The position numbers and the translations under genes are program-made. Under the pieces are notes generated by a model. It searched no databases. It saw nothing but the letters and a program-made list of their open reading frames with translations, and was not told the DNA's origin. Shown piece by piece: positions 1 through 5,313 of a stretch of 5,313 bases of DNA (the stretch's first letter is position 1; each line of letters starts with the position of its first letter). This DNA comes from Acidobacteriota bacterium (GTDB lineage: Bacteria; Acidobacteriota; Holophagae; Thermotomaculales; Thermotomaculaceae): assembly GCA_027038695.1 (NCBI GenBank), contig JALWHA010000342.1, positions 1,166 through 6,478 of the forward strand, in the 5' to 3' direction.

Positions 1-1
1 T

Positions 2-376
2 TACAAAAAACACCCTTACGAATTCAACCTTTTAAAAGGCTACCTGCTATTTTTTAAGGGGGATTTTAAAAACGCTGTTTCTTATTTGCAAAAAGCGACA
101 AATGAAAAAAAAAGCGATACGCTAACCGCTTTGATAAAAAGGATACGGGGTATTGATAAAAAAACAATTGCCGCAATATCAATAATAAAAGAGAAAAACA
201 TAAAACCGCCGGTTCAAAACACTCAATTACGACAAAAATACTATGCCGAAGAGTATAAAAACAGCGGGGACATACTGCTTGAAAAACTCAATAAACTTGA
301 AAAACTGTACAAAAGCGGAAAGATATCAAAAGATCAATTTATTAAAGCAAAATACAAACTAATAGAAGAATTTTAG
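2..376 (+). CDS. C-terminal part of a TPR protein with a SHOCT-like tail (5' end outside window)
   Basis: The reading frame is open from the first full codon at position 2 to TAG at 374-376, giving 124 visible residues; the true start lies before the window. An in-frame TTG at 86 is not a credible start because recognisable domain sequence precedes it. Residues 5-32 fit one tetratricopeptide repeat: G13, G20-D21-F22, A25 and A32 fall at the usual TPR positions 8, 15-17, 20 and 27. A lysine-rich linker follows. The last 32 residues (93-124) form two short amphipathic helices around a KSGKIS turn, with the L..L..L...G.I....F...K..L pattern of SHOCT (short C-terminal) domains. TPRs usually mediate protein-protein contacts; the specific function is unknown. 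Its stop overlaps the AGGAGG ribosome-binding site of the next gene, so the two are likely co-transcribed. TPR and SHOCT assignments are by eye. Confidence 0.72.
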   Translation, partial: YKKHPYEFNLLKGYLLFFKGDFKNAVSYLQKATNEKKSDTLTALIKRIRGIDKKTIAAISIIKEKNIKPPVQNTQLRQKYYAEEYKNSGDILLEKLNKLEKLYKSGKISKDQFIKAKYKLIEEF

Positions 377-384
377 GAGGGCAA

Positions 385-1272
385 ATGGAGGTTTACGGAA
401 TATTGGGAAGGGACAGGATTGAACTTTATGAAACTATGGGCTCTGAATTTGCTTGTGTTACAAGGCTTGAAAGGGTACACTTCCACAAAAGAAGCAAGTA
501 TCAGGATGTCCTTGTCGCAGAAAACAAATTGCACGGAAAGATACTTATATTAGACAACGTTTTTAACGTATCCGACCTGATGGAAGCATACTACCACGAG
601 CCTATGGCTCACATACCTATGGCACTCACAAACAGGGACAACATTGAAGCGCTTATCATAGGAGGCGGGGACTTCGGTGTTGCATACCATCTGTTAAAAC
701 ACAAAAACCTGAAAAAGGTTACAATGTGCGAACTTGACCAAACAGTTGTTGACGTTTGCAGGGAACACTTCCCATGGGCTAAGGTTTGCGAGAACGATAA
801 TAGGTTTGACCTTCATGTGGGAGACGGTTTTAAATATCTTGATTCATTGGATGAAGAATCCCTTGACATAATAATTATTGACTCAACCGACCCGTTTGAC
901 AAAGCGGGGATTTTGATTTCAGAGGAGTTTTACCAAAAACTGAAAAGGGTAATAAAAAATAACGGAGTAATTATTCAACTGATATCAGACTTTCACGTTT
1001 ACGGGGAATGCTACTCCTATGTATTGCCGAGGGTAGAGAAACACTTTGAGGGGGTTAAGGTTATTGCCATCCCGGTAGCGTTTTATGTGACAGGCTATAC
1101 GGGTATGCTTTTATTTTCAAAAGACAAAAATATGCTTAAGGCTGAGAGAATCCCTCAAGGCTTCGTATCAGGTATCCCTGATGCAAAAACATTAACGGAA
1201 TCAAATATCAGAGCGTTTTTGGACTTACCCCCTATGTTAAAAGAAAAAATTGAAAAATGCTTTAAAAAATGA
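385..1272 (+). CDS. speE: Spermidine synthase family protein (polyamine aminopropyltransferase), divergent
   Basis: This 295-residue protein has the SpeE length and architecture: an N-terminal beta-strand domain (about 1-80) and a Rossmann methyltransferase-like fold (about 85-245). Family enzymes transfer the aminopropyl group of decarboxylated SAM to putrescine in the cytoplasm. Visible motifs are Y39-Q40-D41, Y70-H71-E72, the nucleotide-binding GGGDFG at 93-98, acidic E116-L-D118, G146-D147-G148, and catalytic D166-S-T-D169-P. Several usual positions differ. The GGGDGG loop has Phe for Gly at 97; the DGxxQxTxxDE segment reads with Asn61 for Gln and Met66 for Asp; and the C-terminal YYN..IH.A signature is degraded (about 270-280). 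Overall fold and catalytic aspartates support aminopropyltransferase activity, but the amine acceptor is uncertain. The ATG at 385 has AGGAGG (375-380) four bases upstream. The gene begins 8 bp after the preceding stop and overlaps nadB by 4 bp. No speD, speA or speB is in view. Confidence 0.85.
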   Translation: MEVYGILGRDRIELYETMGSEFACVTRLERVHFHKRSKYQDVLVAENKLHGKILILDNVFNVSDLMEAYYHEPMAHIPMALTNRDNIEALIIGGGDFGVAYHLLKHKNLKKVTMCELDQTVVDVCREHFPWAKVCENDNRFDLHVGDGFKYLDSLDEESLDIIIIDSTDPFDKAGILISEEFYQKLKRVIKNNGVIIQLISDFHVYGECYSYVLPRVEKHFEGVKVIAIPVAFYVTGYTGMLLFSKDKNMLKAERIPQGFVSGIPDAKTLTESNIRAFLDLPPMLKEKIEKCFKK

Positions 1273-2840
1273 CAGTGTACAACGCTTTAATAATAGGTTC
1301 GGGAATTAGCGGCTTAACCCTTGGATTAAAACTCGCACGAAAAGGGCAAAAAGTCTGCCTTATAACAAAAGGGGAATTGGAAAAAAGCAACACATACTAC
1401 GCGCAGGGTGGAATTGTCTCAAGAGGAGAAAACGACTCTCCCGATCTTCTTGTTAAAGACATAATCAAAGCAGGCGGAAAATTAGTAAACAAAAAAATAG
1501 CAAGGGAAATTGCTGAAAAAGGTCCTCAAATAGTCAAAGAGTTTTTAATTGAAGAAATCGGGGTGGAATTTAATAAAGATAACGGCGAATATTCCTTTAC
1601 AAGGGAAGGCGCTCACTCAATCCCGAGAATTTTATACAAAAACGACTACACAGGCAGGGAAATTGAATTAAAACTTATGGAAAAGGCAACAAACCACAAA
1701 AACATTGAGATAATAACAAACTGCATGGCCATAGACCTGATTGACAACACCCACCACTCAAGGAACCCTGAAGAACGGTACAAAAACAAAGAAGTTTGGG
1801 GTGTTTACGCTTACCTTACAAAAGAAAGAAAAGTTATAAAGATCTTTGCTGAAAACACAATCCTCGCAACAGGGGGAATAGGGTACCTTTTCAAACACAC
1901 CACCAACCCGGACAGCGCAACGGGAGGCGGAATAGCCATGGCTGTGAGAATAGGGTGCGAAGTGATTAACGCCGAGTTTATTCAATTTCACCCGACAACC
2001 CTATACCTCCCCTATTCAAACGAAAGGTTTCTGATATCCGAATCAATAAGGGGGGAAGGGGCGGAAATAGTTGACAAAAACGGCTACCCATTTATGAAAG
2101 AATACCACCCATTAGGATCTTTGGCCCCGAGGGATATTGTCTCAAGGGCAATATTTGACTACCTGACAAAGACAAAACAGCCGTGCGTATACCTTGATTT
2201 AAGCGAGGTTAAAAAGAATTACAATTTAAAAGAAAGGTTTCCGCAAATCCACAAAAAATGTATGGAAAAAAACATTGATATTGAAAACAAACCAATCCCC
2301 GTAATCCCGGCGGCGCATTACTTTTGCGGGGGGATAAAGGCGAGGTTAAACGGGGAAACAGGTATTAAAAGACTGTTTGCAATAGGGGAATGTGCCTGCA
2401 CAGGGCTTCACGGTGCAAACAGGCTTGCGTCAACATCTCTCCTTGAGGGATTGGTGACGGCTTTCCAATGCGGGGAACACATTGCAAAAAATAAAACCAA
2501 ACTATCCGAAAAAAGGATAAAACAGATACCCGATTGGATAGAGCCTCAAGGCGGTTTAGCAGACCCTGTTTTAATTGAGGGTGATATTGAAAACTTAAGA
2601 AACCTTATGTGGAACTATGCGGGAATAATACGCTCTTCCAAAAGGTTAAAAAGGCTTGAAACAGAATTGCTATTTCTCTACAACACGGTTGAAAACTTCT
2701 ACAAAGAGAACAAACTATCAAAAAGGCTAATCGAGTTGAGAAATATAATTACCGTGGCAAGGGTTGTAACAAAACAGGCGTTAAGAAACAAGGAAAGTTT
2801 AGGGTGTCACTATATTACCCCTGAAAGGGAGGGTCTATGA
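1269..2840 (+). CDS. nadB: L-aspartate oxidase (quinolinate synthase B)
   Basis: This flavoenzyme oxidises L-aspartate to iminoaspartate, which NadA condenses with dihydroxyacetone phosphate to make quinolinate for NAD synthesis. At 523 residues it is full length (the family is about 500-550). In order: the FAD-binding GSGISG loop (10-15); the NadB signature S40-N-T-Y-Y-A-Q-G-G48; R112-E-G-A-H115; A200-T-G-G203; the H241-P-T-T stretch; R261-G-E-G264; A286-P-R288-D; H350-Y-F-C-G-G; and G382-A-N-R385. By alignment with the E. coli enzyme, H241, R288, H350 and R385 match its substrate-binding and catalytic His244, Arg290, His351 and Arg386. The C-terminal helical domain (about 435-523) is present and ends in a somewhat altered ESLGCH motif. 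The GxGxxG loop near the N-terminus fits ATG at 1269, which overlaps the speE stop as ATGA, suggesting translational coupling. nadA and nadC are not in this window, so the pathway is split elsewhere. Succinate dehydrogenase/fumarate reductase flavoproteins are relatives, but the SNTYYAQGG motif points to NadB. Confidence 0.96.
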   Translation: MTVYNALIIGSGISGLTLGLKLARKGQKVCLITKGELEKSNTYYAQGGIVSRGENDSPDLLVKDIIKAGGKLVNKKIAREIAEKGPQIVKEFLIEEIGVEFNKDNGEYSFTREGAHSIPRILYKNDYTGREIELKLMEKATNHKNIEIITNCMAIDLIDNTHHSRNPEERYKNKEVWGVYAYLTKERKVIKIFAENTILATGGIGYLFKHTTNPDSATGGGIAMAVRIGCEVINAEFIQFHPTTLYLPYSNERFLISESIRGEGAEIVDKNGYPFMKEYHPLGSLAPRDIVSRAIFDYLTKTKQPCVYLDLSEVKKNYNLKERFPQIHKKCMEKNIDIENKPIPVIPAAHYFCGGIKARLNGETGIKRLFAIGECACTGLHGANRLASTSLLEGLVTAFQCGEHIAKNKTKLSEKRIKQIPDWIEPQGGLADPVLIEGDIENLRNLMWNYAGIIRSSKRLKRLETELLFLYNTVENFYKENKLSKRLIELRNIITVARVVTKQALRNKESLGCHYITPEREGL

Positions 2841-3877
2841 AATATTTGGCTTTTGTTTTTTTTATGTTACTTTTTGCGGGGAATGCTTTCTCCAAAGATG
2901 ATGTCAGGAAACCGTTTGACGATGTGTCCTATGCCTGGAGCAATCAACAGATTGAGGTTTTAATTAAAACTATTGAAAAAATGAACCTGCCCTATCAAAA
3001 GGTTAACAGACAGATTGTTGCCGCAATGTTTCCTCACGACGACCACCTTTATTCGGGAGTTACCTTAAATTCCCTTGTAAAACAAATCGGGAAAAGAAAA
3101 CTGGCAATAATCTTCGGAGTAACCCACAAAACGGCAAGAAAAATAGGAGGACCGGTAAAGAACACTTTAATATTTGACAATTACAAGTATTGGTACGCCC
3201 CATATCAAAATATAAAGGTCTCGGATTTAAGGGATTACCTTGAAAAACATTTAAACGATAAGGATTACATAGTCAGCAATATCTTTCACTCCTACGAACA
3301 CTCAATTGAGGCTGTTTTACCCTTCCTCAACTACTACTCAAGGGGAATTGAGATAATGCCTATAATGGTGCCGCCTATGGATTTGAAAGCAATGGACAGG
3401 CTTTCGGGAAAACTCTCAAAACAGATAGCAAATTACCTGAAAGAAAATAACCTTACCTTTAAAGACATTATCTTTTTAATCTCAACAGACGCAAACCATT
3501 ACGGGGAAGACTTCAAAAATTTAGAATTCGGTAAAGGGGAAGAAGGTCACAAAAAAGCAAGAAAGCACGATATGGAGATCTTCAACAAATACTACAAGGG
3601 TGAAATTACAAAGGCAAGGGTAAAAAGAATTGTAAAAAACGGTGTTTACGAAAAAACATTGTGGTGTGGCAGGTACTCAATCCCCTTCGGCTTATTAACA
3701 ACTGAAAAGGTTGTTGAAAAAATGGAAAGAAAACACCTCTTCGGGCATTTTGTCAGGTACGACGACACCTATATAGACCCGGTTATTCCTTTAAAGGGAT
3801 ACGGTTTCGGTGTATCAGCCCCGTTTTCTCTTAAACACTGGGTAGGCCATATATCGGTTGCTTTTACTTTAAAATAA
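2837..3877 (+). CDS. Exported Memo-family protein (AmmeMemoRadiSam protein B-like)
   Basis: This 346-residue protein belongs to the Memo family, metal-binding proteins structurally related to LigB-type extradiol dioxygenases. Family blocks appear in order: F65-P-H67-D-D-H70-L-Y-S-G; F93-G-V-T-H97; H151-S-Y-E-H155-S-I-E with L161-P-F; S216-T-D-A-N-H221-Y-G; and W276-C277-G-R. H67, H97 and C277 correspond to the three metal ligands of human MEMO1 (His49, His81, Cys244), so the metal site looks intact. Unlike typical cytoplasmic Memo proteins, it starts with a signal peptide: K2, a hydrophobic run over about 3-15, and an A17-F-S19 signal peptidase I site, with mature protein from about K20. There is no lipobox cysteine, so it is probably periplasmic or secreted. 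ATG at 2837 overlaps the nadB stop as ATGA, with GGGAGGG at 2827-2833 just upstream. AMMECR1 and radical SAM partners, often found beside bacterial Memo genes, are absent here. The substrate is unknown. Confidence 0.9.
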   Translation: MKYLAFVFFMLLFAGNAFSKDDVRKPFDDVSYAWSNQQIEVLIKTIEKMNLPYQKVNRQIVAAMFPHDDHLYSGVTLNSLVKQIGKRKLAIIFGVTHKTARKIGGPVKNTLIFDNYKYWYAPYQNIKVSDLRDYLEKHLNDKDYIVSNIFHSYEHSIEAVLPFLNYYSRGIEIMPIMVPPMDLKAMDRLSGKLSKQIANYLKENNLTFKDIIFLISTDANHYGEDFKNLEFGKGEEGHKKARKHDMEIFNKYYKGEITKARVKRIVKNGVYEKTLWCGRYSIPFGLLTTEKVVEKMERKHLFGHFVRYDDTYIDPVIPLKGYGFGVSAPFSLKHWVGHISVAFTLK

Positions 3878-3934
3878 ATTACAGATCCCTTTTTAGAGGC
3901 ATTTTTAACAATCCAAATTTAGGTCGTCCCGTCC
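3878..3934. other. Short spacer between the Memo gene and the IS remnant; no clear terminator
   Basis: These 57 bases separate the end of the gene run from the inferred IS left end. Two T-runs (around 3889-3894 and 3902-3906) are present, but I find no stable GC-rich hairpin before them, so no intrinsic terminator is called. Transcription from the operon may run on into the IS remnant. Confidence 0.5.
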
Positions 3935-3960
3935 TGATATAGGTTGACACATAAAACCTA
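3935..3960 (+). repeat. Probable left terminal inverted repeat of the IS3 element
   Basis: The sequence starts with TG, as IS3-family ends do, and reads TGATATAGGTTGACAC followed by an A-rich stretch. It lies 41 bp upstream of orfA. No matching reverse complement (GTGTCAACCTATATCA) was seen further right, consistent with loss of the right end. It contains a perfect TTGACA (3944-3949) but no suitably spaced -10. Confidence 0.6.
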
Positions 3961-3975
3961 AAATCGGGAGGGAAA

Positions 3976-4322
3976 ATGAAAAAGACCTACATTCGCTACA
4001 GTGAAGCATTCAAAAGGCATGTGGTGAAAGAAATTGAAGAAGGAAAATTCAGAACATTTAAGGAAGCAAGGAAAAAATACGGCAAAGAACACTTATTGCT
4101 AAAAACGGTCAGGATAGAAATGCCAGACGAACAAAACACAATCAAGCAATTAAAAAAGAAAATCAAACAACTTGAAAAAGCCCTTGCGGATGCTTAAGAT
4201 TAAGCGAAGTAATCAATCAGGCTTACTTTGAAGTGCTATGCGAGCAGGTAGGAATAACCGACATAGAAGGTTATAAAAAAACTCGCAAAGAAGCCAAAGG
4301 GAAAAGGACGAAGATTAAGTAA
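3976..4322 (+). pseudogene. IS3-family transposase orfA, frameshifted and internally deleted
   Basis: ATG at 3976 has GGGAGGG (3966-3972) three bases upstream. The first frame gives 73 residues to TAA at 4195-4197. Residues 8-36 (YSEAFKRHVVKEIEEG, then FKEARKKYG) are the first part of the IS3 orfA helix-turn-helix. The text then jumps to KEHLLLKTVRIEMPDE, which in relatives follows a second KYG after an intervening segment of the YGI.G..TI..W type. About a dozen or more residues between the two KYG copies therefore seem deleted in frame. Residues 56-73 form a charged coiled coil. After ALADA the protein continues in the -1 frame from about 4191 (LRLSEVINQAYFEVLCEQ and onward to TAA at 4320-4322), consistent with loss of one base near 4193. 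The product would be a short protein without a complete DNA-binding domain. Confidence 0.82.
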
Positions 4323-4326
4323 GTCA

Positions 4327-4788
4327 ATATCGGTAAAAGCCATGTGTAAGAAGGCAGGAATAAGCAGAAGCGGGTTCTAAAAAATCCGTAAAATAAAGCA
4401 AATGCGTTCAAAAGAAGAAAACAAAATCCTTGAGCTTGCAAGAAGCATAAGGCAACTGCACCCGTACATGGGCTGTCGTAAAATATATGCCAAAATAAAG
4501 CCTGAATTAAGGCATTACGGCATACAAATAGGCAGAGACAGGCTATTTAGTCTATTCAGGAAAAACGACATGCTAATAAGGCGTAAAAGAAACCCTGTAA
4601 GGACAACAAACAGCAACCACAGGTTTAAGGTTTACAAAAACCTTGTAAAAGGCAAAGAACTGACATATCCCAATCAGGCATGGGCAAGCGACATAACCTA
4701 CATAAAAACGGAACAGGGTTACCTCTACCTATCGCTAATAACAGATTTATACTCAAGGAAAATAGTAGGCTATGAAATAAACGACAAC
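4327..4788 (+). pseudogene. IS3-family transposase orfB (DDE integrase), nonsense-mutated and 3'-truncated
   Basis: In the frame starting at 4327 the protein reads ISVKAMCKKAGISRSGF, then TAA at 4378-4380 where relatives have Tyr (a TAC/TAT to TAA change), then KIRKIKQMRSKEENK onward. The ATA at 4327-4329 stands where an ATG start (MSVK...) would be expected, which is an inference. The HTH_21-like region covers about 4411-4530 and includes HPYMGCRKIY. The DDE domain begins near 4672 with NQAWASDITYI; the first catalytic Asp is codon 4690-4692. The frame still reads ITDLYSRKIVGYEIND and then leaves the family at about 4789. The remaining half, including the second Asp and the Glu, is absent, so no active transposase can be made. 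ATA dominates the Ile codons (12 of 14 in 4381-4788). An ATG at 4402 could start a readable remnant that runs on into the next gene. Confidence 0.88.
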
Positions 4789-4818
4789 TATCCCCTATCC
4801 CTTTATCCCCTATGTCCT
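4789..4818 (+). repeat. Two tandem 15-bp pyrimidine-rich repeats upstream of the AAA gene
   Basis: Unit 1 (4789-4803) and unit 2 (4804-4818) both begin TATCCCCTAT and match at 12 of 15 positions. The strand is nearly all pyrimidine, in sharp contrast to the purine-rich coding DNA to the left. The repeats start exactly where the orfB similarity ends, so they belong to the incoming segment. They sit just upstream of the -10 element of the next gene and overlap the -35 area. Confidence 0.75.
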
Positions 4819-4821
4819 TTC

Positions 4822-4830
4822 TGCTATAAT
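4822..4830 (+). promoter_or_regulatory. Extended -10 promoter of the AAA-ATPase-like gene
   Basis: TGCTATAAT is a perfect extended -10 (TGn plus TATAAT at 4825-4830). The hexamer 17 bases upstream (TTTATC, 4802-4807) is a poor -35, which an extended -10 can compensate for. The -10 ends six bases before the ATG at 4837, so the predicted transcription start is at or next to the start codon, implying a leaderless or nearly leaderless mRNA. No Shine-Dalgarno sequence lies upstream of the ATG. Confidence 0.72.
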
Positions 4831-4836
4831 ACAAAT

Positions 4837-5313
4837 ATGAAAAAGATTCCTTATGGTATTGCGAATTATGAGGCTATTAAAACTCAAGGCTATTATTTCA
4901 TTGATAAGACTCATTTTATTGAGAAAATAGAATCTCTGGGAAGCAAATACCTTTTCTTCCTGCGTCCGAGAAGGTTCGGGAAGTCTCTTTTTATTTCAAT
5001 CCTTGAGCATTATTACGACATTGCGAAGAAAGATTCCTTCAACGAGTTGTTCGGTGATACCTATATTGGCAAAAACCCAACACCATTGAGAAATTCCTTC
5101 CCTGTTTTAAAACTGAACTTCTCAGGCATTCCTGTTGACGGAGGTATTCAGGATGTGGAGAATTCGTTTTACTTCTCTGTGAAACTTGATATAGAAGGTT
5201 TTTTTAATAAATACTCAAACCACTTTCCCCAGCTGGAAAATGTGAGAAGAAAGGTTCTTTCAATGGAGAAAGCCGCAGATGTGTTGAATGGTTTAATTAA
5301 AAGCCTCGCTGAC
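4837..5313 (+). CDS. AAA-ATPase-like / PD-(D/E)XK nuclease family protein, N-terminal part (runs off window)
   Basis: ATG at 4837 opens a frame of 159 codons with no stop before the window edge. The start MKKIPYGIANYEAI, then Y20-F-I-D-K-T-H-F-I and the Walker-A-like R43-P-R-R-F-G48-K49-S50-L, are hallmarks of the AAA-ATPase-like family (PF09820, DUF1703-type). As is normal for that family, Arg replaces the first Gly of the P-loop. Complete members are roughly 500-600 residues and end in a PD-(D/E)XK nuclease-like domain, which would lie beyond this window. Their role is not well established; they often occur in many copies per genome and behave like mobile or defence-related accessory genes. 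Codon use differs sharply from the left side: Ile is ATT 11, ATA 2, ATC 1, which suggests acquisition from elsewhere. No ribosome-binding site precedes the ATG; an extended -10 ends six bases before it. The frame is also open upstream into the orfB remnant (from 4381), but family similarity and the promoter support 4837 as the start. Confidence 0.9.
   Translation, partial: MKKIPYGIANYEAIKTQGYYFIDKTHFIEKIESLGSKYLFFLRPRRFGKSLFISILEHYYDIAKKDSFNELFGDTYIGKNPTPLRNSFPVLKLNFSGIPVDGGIQDVENSFYFSVKLDIEGFFNKYSNHFPQLENVRRKVLSMEKAADVLNGLIKSLAD

Larger units (their letters stand above)
3935..4788 (+). mobile_element. Degenerate, right-truncated IS3-family insertion sequence
   Basis: The element has a TG-starting left end (TGATATAGGTTGACAC at 3935-3950), an orfA with an N-terminal helix-turn-helix segment and C-terminal leucine-zipper-like coiled coil, and an orfB with the HPYMGCRKIY block and the WASDITYI start of the DDE (rve) integrase domain: the standard IS3-family layout. 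It is inactive. orfA has an apparent internal deletion and a frameshift, orfB has a nonsense codon, and orfB stops matching the family after GYEIND at about 4788. The second Asp and the Glu of the DDE triad and the right inverted repeat are all missing. Without the right end, target duplication cannot be checked, and the left boundary is inferred only from the TG terminus convention and the family-like end sequence. Confidence 0.88.

Noticed and set aside
86..376. A self-standing 96-residue gene starting at TTG 86
   Set aside because: The frame is open back to position 2 and the upstream residues complete a TPR motif, so this is the end of a longer gene.
1758..1991. Minus-strand open frame of 77 codons inside nadB
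   Set aside because: It lies opposite well-conserved nadB sequence and its translation shows no family features; it is a shadow of the real gene.
3944..3949. Perfect TTGACA as a -35 promoter for orfA
   Set aside because: There is no TATAAT-like hexamer 16-18 bases downstream; the bases there are the GC-rich ribosome-binding region. It is more likely part of the IS end.
3918..3962. Inverted repeats TTTAGGT/ACCTAAA and TAGGTT/AACCTA as a terminator or hairpin after the Memo gene
   Set aside because: The stems are only 6-7 bp, A+T-rich, and lack a following T-run, so they are too weak to call.
4152..4158. A AAA AAG slippery heptamer in orfA, as used for IS3 programmed -1 frameshifting
   Set aside because: It is in the correct phase, but slipping here leads to TGA at 4173-4175 after five codons, so it cannot join orfA to orfB in this copy. 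It may be a relic or chance in A-rich DNA.
4625..4834. Minus-strand open frame of 69 codons across the orfB remnant and the repeats
   Set aside because: It crosses the join between two unrelated sequences and lies opposite recognisable transposase sequence, so it is chance.
1..5313. CRISPR arrays, tRNA, rRNA or riboswitches
   Set aside because: No spaced identical repeats, cloverleaf-like sequence or conserved RNA motif was seen; nearly all of the window is accounted for by coding or former coding DNA.

Overview
This window looks like bacterial DNA from an A+T-rich genome. The coding strand is strongly purine-loaded and favours AAA, ATA, AGA and AGG codons, and genes are tightly packed with strong AGGAGG/GGGAGGG ribosome-binding sites. 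That pattern is common in thermophilic or A+T-rich bacteria, but nothing here fixes the taxon and I do not name one. A Sec-type signal peptide on one gene shows that the cell exports proteins.

Region 1 (positions 2-3877) is one compact plus-strand gene run that starts before the window. Its order is: the C-terminal end of a TPR-containing protein with a SHOCT-like tail; a divergent spermidine synthase (SpeE family); L-aspartate oxidase (NadB); and an exported Memo-family protein. The first two genes are 8 bp apart and the next two joints are 4-bp ATGA stop/start overlaps, so these genes are almost certainly co-transcribed and probably translationally coupled. SpeE makes polyamines and NadB starts quinolinate/NAD synthesis. 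I see no direct biochemical link between them, nor an obvious link to the Memo protein.

Region 2 (about 3935-4788) is a dead IS3-family insertion sequence. Its left end and both transposase genes are recognisable. orfA appears to have lost part of its helix-turn-helix and carries a frameshift. orfB has a nonsense codon and is cut off after the first catalytic aspartate. The right end is missing.

Region 3 (about 4789-5313, running off the edge) replaces the rest of orfB. It begins with two copies of a 15-bp pyrimidine-rich repeat, followed by an extended -10 promoter (TGCTATAAT) placed so that transcription should start at or beside the ATG. It continues with the first 159 codons of an AAA-ATPase-like / PD-(D/E)XK nuclease family gene. 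Isoleucine codon use flips at the join: the orfB remnant has 12 ATA, 2 ATC and 0 ATT, whereas the new gene has 11 ATT, 2 ATA and 1 ATC. This marks a recent join of DNA from different sources, and the most interesting part of the window is this promoter-bearing, probably leaderless cassette. I did not find a demonstrably new biological system.
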